Assembly: GCA_023457935.1 (NCBI GenBank)
Contig: JAEXBA010000082.1
Location: 1 to 13,273 of the forward strand
Source of the DNA: Bacteroidota bacterium
GTDB lineage: Bacteria > Bacteroidota > Bacteroidia > Flavobacteriales > Weeksellaceae
Direction of reading: 5' to 3'
DNA: 13,273 bases
The translations under genes and the position numbers were made by a program. Under the pieces are notes generated by a model. That model made no database searches, was not told where the DNA came from, and was given only the letters and a program-made list of their open reading frames with translations. Below are positions 7,194 to 13,273 of this stretch, in pieces (position 1 is the first letter of the stretch; each line of letters starts with the position of its first letter).

Positions 7194-7197
7194 TCTG

Positions 7198-7225
7198 CAA
7201 ATTTAGAATAAAAAAGCTGCTCCAA
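7198..7225 (-). promoter_or_regulatory. Promoter of the GH3 gene (TTG-N17-TAAATTTG)
   Basis: On the minus strand TTG (complement of CAA 7223-7225) is followed after 17 bases by TAAATTTG (7205-7198), which ends 4 bases before the ATG at 7193. The TTG lies in the loop of the preceding gene's terminator hairpin and the spacer covers its 3' arm and U-tract. Confidence 0.6.
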
Positions 7226-7240
7226 AACATTGAAGCAGCT
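7207..7240 (-). terminator. Intrinsic terminator of the 7261-7647 lipoprotein gene
   Basis: AGCTGCT (7215-7221) pairs perfectly with AGCAGCT (7234-7240), leaving a 12-base loop. On the minus strand the stem is followed by a T run (complement of A7210-A7214) and TATTC. It starts 20 bases after the lipoprotein stop codon and overlaps the GH3 promoter. Confidence 0.8.
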
Positions 7241-7260
7241 GTATACTGTTTTAATACTGA

Positions 7261-7647
7261 TTATCTTGAACAGTTCGCGAACCATGTTTTACCGTCCTTA
7301 TTGTAAACAATATCCAAATCGTTTTCGTTGATGGTAATCAGTGCGTTAGCGTTTGAACCGACGTTAATCAATGTATGGTCACCGGTTTTCTGAAATTCTA
7401 CCCCGGTAAGGTCTGGAATACCGTTAGAGAAAGCGAAGTTATATTTTGTTCCGCTGGCAATTTTTACTACGGTTACTTTACCGTTGTCGGTTGCAGTTGT
7501 ACTGTTGCCGTCGTTATACGAAATAGCACCGCTGTAGGTACCCACGAAAAAGTCATTGTCTACAGGATCGTCATCCCTACAGGAAACCGCAGAAAAAATA
7601 AAGAAACCGAGAACACAAAGGGTTAAGATTTTAAGTAAATTTTTCAT
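7261..7647 (-). CDS. Small lipoprotein, unknown function
   Basis: This encodes 128 residues. The signal peptide MKNLLKILTLCVLGFFIFSA is followed by a VSC lipobox with Cys23. The residues after it (C-R-D-D-D-P) are acidic, resembling the acidic lipoprotein export signals that send Bacteroidota lipoproteins to the cell surface. The mature part is short, beta-rich and polar (FVGTYSGAISYNDGN, KVTVVKIASGTKYNFAFSN) and ends GKTWFANCSR with a second Cys; this overall form is common among small Chryseobacterium-type lipoproteins. The FVGTYSG opening recalls small beta-barrel folds of lipocalin-like proteins, but this is only a resemblance. It is followed by a strong terminator. No TAnnTTTG box was found in the 99-bp upstream gap, so it might be read from further upstream. 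Function unknown. Confidence 0.85.
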   Translation of the reverse strand: MKNLLKILTLCVLGFFIFSAVSCRDDDPVDNDFFVGTYSGAISYNDGNSTTATDNGKVTVVKIASGTKYNFAFSNGIPDLTGVEFQKTGDHTLINVGSNANALITINENDLDIVYNKDGKTWFANCSR

Positions 7648-7704
7648 AAGAGTTAAATTTTTGTGAACAGATGATTACAACACCAATGCCATACAAATAG
7701 CTGA

Positions 7705-7716
7705 ACAGAATTCTGT
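7705..7716. repeat. 12-bp perfect palindrome ACAGAATTCTGT
   Basis: The palindrome lies in the 99-bp gap between two minus-strand genes, about 57 bases upstream of the 7647 start. CTG (7701-7703) and CAG (7719-7721) flank it as a near-symmetric outer arm. It could be a dimeric regulator site, but one occurrence is weak evidence. Confidence 0.3.
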
Positions 7717-7746
7717 AACAGTTTGCTGAAATTGTAAAAGTTAATT

Positions 7747-8010
7747 TTAGCGGTGCGGCGGCTTCGGTGGAAGCGGCGGTCTTCTTTTCGGCTGTGGCGG
7801 CGTATCGCCCAATCTGAACTTTTGTCCGTCCGGTGTCATCAGAACCGGTCTGTTGGCAGCCTGTTTTTTCGGCTTTTTATGCTTTTTGATTTTTTTGCCA
7901 GGATGTTTAAGTTTCGCATGAGCCGGATGAGGTGGCCGCGGAGGAAGTCTTTGTGCTGTTGCAAACACAAATCCAAAACTGAGTAACACTGCGGTGATGA
8001 TATTTTTCAT
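7747..8010 (-). CDS. Small exported Pro/Lys/His-rich protein
   Basis: This encodes 87 residues. Residues 1-19 (MKNIITAVLLSFGFVFATA) form a signal peptide. There is no lipobox. The mature chain of about 68 residues is very basic and proline-rich, with RLPPRPPHPAHAKLKHPGKK, then IKKHKKPKKQ, a short central PVLMTPDGQKFRLGDTPP, and the tail KRRPPLPPKPPHR. It has no Cys and few hydrophobic residues, so it is probably disordered. The signal peptide and clean ATG make it more than a chance ORF. The charge suggests binding to nucleic acid, to lipopolysaccharide or other acidic envelope polymers, or to metal through the His residues; none of these is shown. It is divergent from mfd. No consensus promoter box was found upstream. 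Confidence 0.72.
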   Translation of the reverse strand: MKNIITAVLLSFGFVFATAQRLPPRPPHPAHAKLKHPGKKIKKHKKPKKQAANRPVLMTPDGQKFRLGDTPPQPKRRPPLPPKPPHR

Positions 8011-8143
8011 AACATAATTTATTGCTGATTAATTAAAGGATGAGTTCCAATTTTCGTACTATACTCTGAAAATGTGAGGATTATATAAACGTGTAAAGAA
8101 AAGTCATAAAAAACTGGCTCATAACGTACCGGAAAATATTCGT

Positions 8144-8151
8144 TATTTTTG
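8144..8151 (+). promoter_or_regulatory. Candidate -7 box TATTTTTG of mfd
   Basis: TATTTTTG matches TAnnTTTG and lies 56 bases before the mfd ATG. No TTG is at the usual -33 distance. The predicted transcript would begin near 8156 and carry a leader of about 50 bases including the 8158-8182 hairpin. The rest of the 197-bp divergent gap (8011-8207) shows no other clear signal. Confidence 0.4.
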
Positions 8152-8157
8152 CAGCAA

Positions 8158-8182
8158 CGGTTTCGGAAATCTCCCGAAATCG
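8158..8182 (+). other. Hairpin in the mfd 5' leader
   Basis: CGGTTTCGG (8158-8166) pairs with CCGAAATCG (8174-8182) through nine base pairs including one G-U, with loop AAATCTC. It sits just after the candidate mfd start site and 25 bases before the ATG. It is not followed by a T run on either strand, so it is not an intrinsic terminator. It may stabilise or regulate the mRNA. Confidence 0.5.
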
Positions 8183-8207
8183 AATTTGTGTTTGGTAAAA
8201 TAGAAAA

Positions 8208-11200
8208 ATGGAGTTAAGAAATATAAGAGAAAGTCTGATGCCCGATTTGCTGAAGAAGAATTTCGGAGCAGAAATTGTGGAAATCATGCAGAACGGCCCT
8301 GTTGCTGTGCGTGGCCATGCCGGATCGTTTCCAGCAGTTTTTGCTGCTGAGCTTTTTCATTCCGGTGAAAAAAATATTCTTTTCATTGCAGAGGACAAGG
8401 AAGCGGCCTATTACGCAACCTCAGAACTGGAAGAAATGGTGGGCGAAGAACACGTTTTTTACTTTCCGGAAACCAATAACGAACCTTATCAAACCGAAAA
8501 GATTCAGAACGCCAACATTGTACTGCGCACGGAAGTGCTCAACAAACTTTCCTCCAGCACAAACAGCCGGATTATTGTCACGAGCGCAGCAGCCCTGTCC
8601 GAAAAAGTGTTGAAGAAAGAAGATTTCAAGGCTATTTCCCATAAAATTAAGGCCGGCGATCAGCTGGATTTCGATTTTACAGAAGAACTGCTGAACCAGT
8701 TTAGTTTTACCTTTACTGACTTTGTTTCGGAACCCGGAGAATTTTCTGTACGCGGCGGTATTGTTGATGTATTTTCCTACGCTAATGAAAAACCTTACCG
8801 CATCACTTTCTTTGGAAACGAAGTGGAAAGTATTAAGGAATTTGACATCGAGACGCAGCTTTCAACATCAAAAGTAGACGAATTTGAACTGGTGTCCAAT
8901 ATGAATTTCGCAGTTTCGGGAAGCAAAGTTTCCCTGTTGGAAGTATTGCCAAGAGATACTGTTATTATTTCCGAAAATGCATTTCTCGCTGTAAAAAAAC
9001 TGGAGTCTTTGTATGAGAAAGCAGAAGAAAATTATCTGAAACTCAGCAAGGAAATCAGCCACAGAACGCCGGAAGAACTTTTCGTAACCAAAGATAGCTT
9101 TTTATCTGATTATCAGAAATTTAAAACGGTTGATTTTACTCTTGATCCTTTGGATCTGAAGAATATTCAGAATATACAGCTTCACCAGCAACCGCAGCCT
9201 GCATTCCACAAAAATTTTGAACTTCTTATTGAAGACCTGGAGCAGAAACTGGAAGAAAAATACGACACCTGGATTTCATTCTCCTCTGAAAAACAGCGTG
9301 AAAGGCTGGAAAGTATTTTTGAAGAACTTGAGAAAAATGTTCCGTTTAAATCGTTCAGATCAGAGCTTCATGAAGGCTTTGTAGATTCTGGGAAAAAGAT
9401 TTCGGTATATACCGATCATCAGATTTTCGACCGGTACCAGCGTTTTAAAGCCAAAAATACCTTTGCCAAATCCGAACAGCTTACGCTGAAAGATATTATG
9501 TCGCTGAAAGTGGGCGATTATATTACGCATATCGATCATGGCATCGGAAAATTTATGGGTCTGGTAAAGCTCAACAATAACGGAATTGTTCAGGAAAGCT
9601 TCAAACTGGTTTATAAAAACGGTGATCTGCTCTACGTAAGCATTCATGCTTTGCATAAAATTTCAAAATACAACGGTCCGGAAGGAAGGGAAATTCAGCT
9701 GAACAAACTGGGTTCGCCGGCCTGGAAGTCGCTGAAACAGAAAACGAAAGCAAAAGTGAAGCAAATTGCTTTTGACCTAATCAGACTGTATGCTCAGCGG
9801 AAAGCCGCCAAAGGTTTTGCATTTTCACCCGATTCCTATCTTCAGAATGAGCTGGAAGCCAGCTTTATTTACGAAGATACACCGGATCAGGAAAAGGCAA
9901 CCAACGATATTAAAACAGACATGGAAGATGACGGAATTATGGACCGCCTGATCTGTGGAGATGTCGGTTTCGGAAAAACTGAAGTTGCGATCCGGGCTGC
10001 ATTCAAGGCGGCGACAGACGGAAAACAGGTGGCCGTTTTGGTGCCGACAACCATTCTGGCATTTCAGCATTTCAGAAGTTTCAAAGACCGTCTGAAAGAA
10101 TTTCCTGTGAATATTTCTTATCTGAACCGTTTCAGAACAGCCAAACAGAAATCGGAAACAAAGGAAGGTCTGAAGAACGGCAAAGTTGACATCGTCATCG
10201 GAACCCATCAGCTTGTGAGCAAAGACATCGAGTTCAAGGATTTGGGCCTGCTGATTATTGATGAAGAACATAAATTCGGCGTGAATGTAAAGGACAAGCT
10301 CAAAACACTCAAAAACAATATTGACACGCTTACGCTCACTGCAACTCCAATTCCGAGAACGCTGCAGTTTTCGCTGATGGCTGCAAGAGATTTATCAGTG
10401 ATTAAAACACCGCCGCCAAACCGACAACCGGTTGATACACAGATTATTGGGTTTAATGAAGAAATTATCCGTGATGCCGTTTCCTATGAAATTCAGCGCG
10501 ACGGACAGGTGTATTTTATCAACAACCGTATCGAAAATTTAAAAGATATCGCCGGAATGATTCAGCGTTTGGTTCCGGATGCCAGAATTATTACCGGACA
10601 CGGACAGATGGACGGGAAACAGCTTGAACAGAACATTCTGGATTTCATGGAAGGAAAATACGATGTTTTGGTTTCCACCACAATTGTAGAAAGCGGCGTG
10701 GATGTTCCGAATGCCAACACAATTTTCATCAACGATGCACATAAATTCGGTATGGCAGATCTGCACCAGATGCGCGGAAGAGTAGGGCGAAGCAACAAAA
10801 AAGCGTTCTGTTATCTGATGACGCCGCCTTTTGATATGATGACTTCAGACGCCAGAAAACGCCTTGAAGCTGTAGAACAGTTTTCGGATCTCGGAAGCGG
10901 TTTTCAGATTGCGATGAAAGATCTCGAAATCCGTGGAGCCGGCGATCTGCTTGGTGCGGAACAGAGCGGTTTCATTAATGAAATGGGTTTCGAAACGTAC
11001 CAGAAAATTATGCAGGAAGCGCTGGAAGAACTGCAGAATGATGAAGAGTTTGAAACGCTATTTGAAAATGAGGAAGACCGTAAGAAACTCTTCAAATCCA
11101 CGAAAGAAGTTAATATTGATACCGATTTTGAGCTGATGCTTCCGGATGCTTATGTAAATTCCACTGAAGAGCGGCTCGTACTTTATCAGAAACTGGCTGA

Positions 11201-11564
11201 AATTCAGAATGCGGCTGAACTCAAGTCCTTCGAAAATGAACTGGAAGACCGTTTTGGGAAAATACCGTCTGAAACCAGAAATCTTCTTAAATCTGTTGAA
11301 CTGAAATGGCTTGCCGCAGAAATCGGTTTTGATAAGATTGTCATGAAGAACGGACTTTTTCTGGGTTACTTTCCCGAAAATCCTCAGGATAAGTTTTACC
11401 AGAGTGAGAAATTCAAGAAAATCATCACCTATCTTACCCAGCATCCTGCCGAAGCAACGCTTAAAGAGAAACATTCGAAAGAAGGCAGCCAACTGATGAT
11501 GAGAAAGGAAAATGTAAAAAATGTTGATGAGGTGACTGCGGTTCTTCAGAAAATCTTGAGTTAA
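8208..11564 (+). CDS. mfd: Transcription-repair coupling factor Mfd
   Basis: This encodes 1118 residues, close to the family norm of about 1150. Mfd removes RNA polymerase stalled at DNA damage and recruits UvrA to start nucleotide excision repair. Residues 1 to about 330 are the UvrB-like module. Its ancestral P-loop (RGHAGSFPAV, 35-44) lacks the Lys-Thr pair, as expected for Mfd. LKVGDYITHIDHGIGKFMGL (433-452) begins the RNA polymerase interaction domain. The motor has Walker A GDVGFGKT (584-591), DEEH (685-688), TATPIPR (711-717), VESGVDVPNAN (827-837) and the arginine-finger motif MRGRVGRS (855-862), followed by the RecG-type translocation region (AMKDLEIRGAGDLLGAEQSG). The C-terminal regulatory domain (from about residue 965) includes LPDAYVNSTEERLVLYQKLA. 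All catalytic motifs are intact. The gene appears to be single, with a hairpin-containing leader. Confidence 0.98.
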   Translation: MELRNIRESLMPDLLKKNFGAEIVEIMQNGPVAVRGHAGSFPAVFAAELFHSGEKNILFIAEDKEAAYYATSELEEMVGEEHVFYFPETNNEPYQTEKIQNANIVLRTEVLNKLSSSTNSRIIVTSAAALSEKVLKKEDFKAISHKIKAGDQLDFDFTEELLNQFSFTFTDFVSEPGEFSVRGGIVDVFSYANEKPYRITFFGNEVESIKEFDIETQLSTSKVDEFELVSNMNFAVSGSKVSLLEVLPRDTVIISENAFLAVKKLESLYEKAEENYLKLSKEISHRTPEELFVTKDSFLSDYQKFKTVDFTLDPLDLKNIQNIQLHQQPQPAFHKNFELLIEDLEQKLEEKYDTWISFSSEKQRERLESIFEELEKNVPFKSFRSELHEGFVDSGKKISVYTDHQIFDRYQRFKAKNTFAKSEQLTLKDIMSLKVGDYITHIDHGIGKFMGLVKLNNNGIVQESFKLVYKNGDLLYVSIHALHKISKYNGPEGREIQLNKLGSPAWKSLKQKTKAKVKQIAFDLIRLYAQRKAAKGFAFSPDSYLQNELEASFIYEDTPDQEKATNDIKTDMEDDGIMDRLICGDVGFGKTEVAIRAAFKAATDGKQVAVLVPTTILAFQHFRSFKDRLKEFPVNISYLNRFRTAKQKSETKEGLKNGKVDIVIGTHQLVSKDIEFKDLGLLIIDEEHKFGVNVKDKLKTLKNNIDTLTLTATPIPRTLQFSLMAARDLSVIKTPPPNRQPVDTQIIGFNEEIIRDAVSYEIQRDGQVYFINNRIENLKDIAGMIQRLVPDARIITGHGQMDGKQLEQNILDFMEGKYDVLVSTTIVESGVDVPNANTIFINDAHKFGMADLHQMRGRVGRSNKKAFCYLMTPPFDMMTSDARKRLEAVEQFSDLGSGFQIAMKDLEIRGAGDLLGAEQSGFINEMGFETYQKIMQEALEELQNDEEFETLFENEEDRKKLFKSTKEVNIDTDFELMLPDAYVNSTEERLVLYQKLAEIQNAAELKSFENELEDRFGKIPSETRNLLKSVELKWLAAEIGFDKIVMKNGLFLGYFPENPQDKFYQSEKFKKIITYLTQHPAEATLKEKHSKEGSQLMMRKENVKNVDEVTAVLQKILS

Positions 11565-11601
11565 AATTGCGCGAAAACGAAAAAAAGAAATTAAAAAAAA
11601 G

Positions 11602-11609
11602 TAGATTTG
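11602..11609 (+). promoter_or_regulatory. -7 box TAGATTTG of the first tandem lipoprotein gene
   Basis: TAGATTTG matches TAnnTTTG, lies after an A-rich run and ends 19 bases before the ATG at 11629. No TTG at the correct spacing is seen. It allows transcription independent of mfd, after whose stop I see no intrinsic terminator. Confidence 0.5.
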
Positions 11610-11628
11610 TAAGGTTAAGCATTTTACT

Positions 11629-12483
11629 ATGAAAAGAGTTTTATCTTTTATCGGTTTTTTTACCTTCTTACTGCTTCTTGCTTCCTGTACAACACCCGAT
11701 CCGGATTCGGTTTACGACAACCCTGAACCCATCGTGAGCAACGGAAATATTGCGGGGCCAAGAATTATCGTCAGAATCGACAGTAATAACGTAACCAAAA
11801 CCCTTTATCAGTCTACCAATCCGGGTGTTCTTCAGAATGTGGTGCATTTCGGCGGCAAATTCGAAGAAGTAGAGTTCGGAACGAGCGGGAAAGTGTCTAA
11901 AATTAAATTTAATCCTGGCGCCGTTAACCGTTCAACACTTACAATGGTGTACAATGCCACAGGAACATTAACCAATGCCGTTCTGGAGGAATTTGCGAAT
12001 AATTCCGTTCAGAGAATCTGGGAGTGCGGACTTTCCTACAATACCGACAATAAGCTGAGCCATATCGAGAAAAAACTGAAGAATCTGGGTACCAATAATT
12101 TCATCAGTTACACAAGGATCAGTTTGACGTACAGTGGAGAAAATATCGTTCATATCACCAGTAACTCTGCGCCGATTACAGGGAATGTTTACACGCCTTT
12201 AGATCCGAATAACGCTGTTCATTACATTTTTGAAGGGTACGGAACGGGAATCAGTCCGTACACAACATTACCAAAAGAATACCTTACCGGTGTAGCAATT
12301 CCGGAGGTCCTGAAATTCGCCAATCTGAGCCAAAACAGTTATCTAAAAGTAAGCAGATCTAATGGTTCAACGGGTGTTCCTGCAGTTCTGAGCCAGTATT
12401 CAGGGTTTAATTATGATGTACAGAATTATCTGATCTCCAGTTCCAACGGTGCCATGAAAGTGTTCTACAAGCCTTTGCAGTAG
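11629..12483 (+). CDS. Lipoprotein of a tandem paralogous pair, unknown function (copy 1)
   Basis: This encodes 284 residues. The signal peptide MKRVLSFIGFFTFLLLLASC ends in a lipobox with Cys20. The mature part begins TTPDPDSVYDNPEP and contains IAGPRIIVRID (41-51), LTYSGENIVHI in the middle and SPYTTLPKEYLTG towards the C-terminus. Several short YxxxG/LxYN segments (LTMVYNATGTLTN, GLSYNTDNKLSHIEKK) look like the repeated beta hairpins of YD/RHS-like or YncE-type surface proteins, but no named family is recognised. It shares order and wording of these segments with the gene at 12589, so the two are paralogs. It starts 64 bases after mfd with its own -7 box. Location: outer membrane, lipid-anchored, side unknown. 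Confidence 0.88.
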   Translation: MKRVLSFIGFFTFLLLLASCTTPDPDSVYDNPEPIVSNGNIAGPRIIVRIDSNNVTKTLYQSTNPGVLQNVVHFGGKFEEVEFGTSGKVSKIKFNPGAVNRSTLTMVYNATGTLTNAVLEEFANNSVQRIWECGLSYNTDNKLSHIEKKLKNLGTNNFISYTRISLTYSGENIVHITSNSAPITGNVYTPLDPNNAVHYIFEGYGTGISPYTTLPKEYLTGVAIPEVLKFANLSQNSYLKVSRSNGSTGVPAVLSQYSGFNYDVQNYLISSSNGAMKVFYKPLQ

Positions 12484-12539
12484 AGAATTCCATGGTGCAG
12501 GCGAAAGTGTTTTAATTTCAAATAAATAAGTTTAAATAA

Positions 12540-12570
12540 TTGCCAATTCTTCAAAAAAAAATTAGTTTTG
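12540..12570 (+). promoter_or_regulatory. Promoter of the second tandem lipoprotein gene (TTG-N20-TAGTTTTG)
   Basis: TTG (12540-12542) is followed after 20 bases by TAGTTTTG (12563-12570), a full match to the flavobacterial consensus. It ends 18 bases before the ATG at 12589. As in copy 1, a poly-A run lies just before the -7 box. No terminator hairpin was seen between the copy 1 stop codon and this promoter. Confidence 0.75.
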
Positions 12571-12588
12571 TTGGATTAAAGTATAAAC

Positions 12589-13273
12589 ATGAAAAAAATT
12601 CTATCCTTTTTATCAATAGCTCTTTTTCTTACCGGTTTGAATTCCTGCCAGGATCCTGATCCGGCAAGCGTTTACGGATGGACAGCGCAGGGACAAAATA
12701 TTCCCGGCCCAAGAATCCTTCAGAAGGTTGAACTGGGAACTCAGCTGGTTGAAGAGTATACGTCTACGAATGGGACACTTACTAAAATGACTCAGTTCGT
12801 ATATGACAATACGGCACTCTCAGAAAAGCATGAGTTCAGCTTAACCTACAATGGAAACAAAGTGACGTCGATGAATGTCAATCACACTGATTTAAATAAC
12901 AATCAGCAGTCAACAGATGTGTTAACACCAGTTTATTCAGGAATAAGGCTCGTTTCATATACGCGGGTGACGACGTATCCGGTGATGGTTACCAATCACA
13001 TAGGACAGCTTTCTTATGACACATCCGGCAAAATCACGAAATTGCTGGAAAAATCTTTTCATGGAAACAATGCTCTGCCAAGCGTGGAAAAACACTATAA
13101 TCTGACCTATTCCGGGAACAATATTGCGAAAGTAGAAAAAATCACGAAGAATATGGATCCAACTACCGGAACAGTGATGAATACTTTTGTAGAAAATGAT
13201 GAGTATACACTTTATGACACGAAACTGACGCCGTATTCCACATTGCCTAAATACTACAGAATGCTGCTTTCAG
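12589..13273 (+). CDS. Lipoprotein of a tandem paralogous pair (copy 2, cut by window end)
   Basis: From the ATG at 12589 the frame is open for 228 codons to the window end, with no stop. The signal peptide MKKILSFLSIALFLTGLNSC gives a lipobox Cys20, the same position as in copy 1. Shared landmarks with copy 1, in the same order, are DPDPASVYG (PDPDSVYD in copy 1), IPGPRILQKV (IAGPRIIVRI), LTYSGNNIAKV (LTYSGENIVHI) and TPYSTLPKYYR (SPYTTLPKEYL). The inner part has repeated Y-containing short strands (QFVYDNTALSEKHEF, LSYDTSGKITKL, YNLTYSGNNIAKVEK), again like YD-type hairpins. By comparison with copy 1, about 50-60 residues should be missing. It has its own complete promoter. Function unknown; likely an outer-membrane lipoprotein. 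Confidence 0.88.
   Translation, partial: MKKILSFLSIALFLTGLNSCQDPDPASVYGWTAQGQNIPGPRILQKVELGTQLVEEYTSTNGTLTKMTQFVYDNTALSEKHEFSLTYNGNKVTSMNVNHTDLNNNQQSTDVLTPVYSGIRLVSYTRVTTYPVMVTNHIGQLSYDTSGKITKLLEKSFHGNNALPSVEKHYNLTYSGNNIAKVEKITKNMDPTTGTVMNTFVENDEYTLYDTKLTPYSTLPKYYRMLLS

Noticed and set aside
8081..8287. 68-codon minus-strand frame over the mfd promoter and start
   Set aside because: It overlaps the mfd start region and has no homology, signal peptide or promoter that I can recognise.
9825..10271. 148-codon minus-strand frame, and similar ones at 11058-11492 and 6303-6782
   Set aside because: Each lies antisense to a well-conserved enzyme gene (mfd or GH3), and composition reflects codon shadowing.
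1..13273. CRISPR array, tRNA or rRNA genes, insertion sequences, phage or defence genes
   Set aside because: I found no spaced direct repeats, cloverleaf or rRNA sequences, transposase or integrase motifs, or nuclease/abortive-infection domains.

Overview
The window comes from a member of the Bacteroidota, most likely a flavobacterium of the Chryseobacterium/Weeksellaceae type. This rests on a type B type IX secretion (T9SS) sorting domain, many small lipoproteins, genes without Shine-Dalgarno sequences, and repeated matches to the Bacteroidota -7 promoter box TAnnTTTG. The genus is an inference. There are no rRNA or tRNA genes, insertion sequences, CRISPR arrays or phage genes. It looks like ordinary chromosome rather than an accessory island, and I find no convincing new multi-gene system.

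Layout. Bases 1-680 (minus) hold the first 226 codons of the replicative helicase gene dnaB, cut by the window edge. Bases 836-3535 (minus) hold a two-gene unit: a small exported helical protein, then a 687-residue secreted multidomain T9SS cargo protein, closed by a strong terminator. Next is a divergent pair of exporter genes: an MFS transporter (minus) and a small multidrug resistance protein of the guanidinium-exporter type (plus), separated by only 57 bp. The latter converges on a small lipoprotein gene (minus), and the two stop codons share a TTAA. Upstream of that lipoprotein are a GH3-family acyl-adenylating enzyme, another small lipoprotein, and a short Pro/Lys/His-rich exported protein, all minus. 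The plus-strand half carries full-length mfd (transcription-repair coupling factor) and two tandem, related lipoprotein genes, the second cut by the window end.

Functionally the region mixes core DNA metabolism (dnaB, mfd), small-molecule export (MFS, SMR) and envelope or secreted proteins. The most interesting pattern concerns promoters. The four genes for non-exported proteins dnaB, MFS, SMR and GH3 have TAnnTTTG ending only 4-5 bases before the ATG, so their mRNAs should be leaderless or nearly so. Four genes for exported proteins have the same box 16-19 bases before the ATG. mfd is different again, with a leader of about 50 bases containing a hairpin. Other compact arrangements are a promoter whose -33 TTG lies in the loop of the preceding gene's terminator, and the overlapping divergent exporter promoters.
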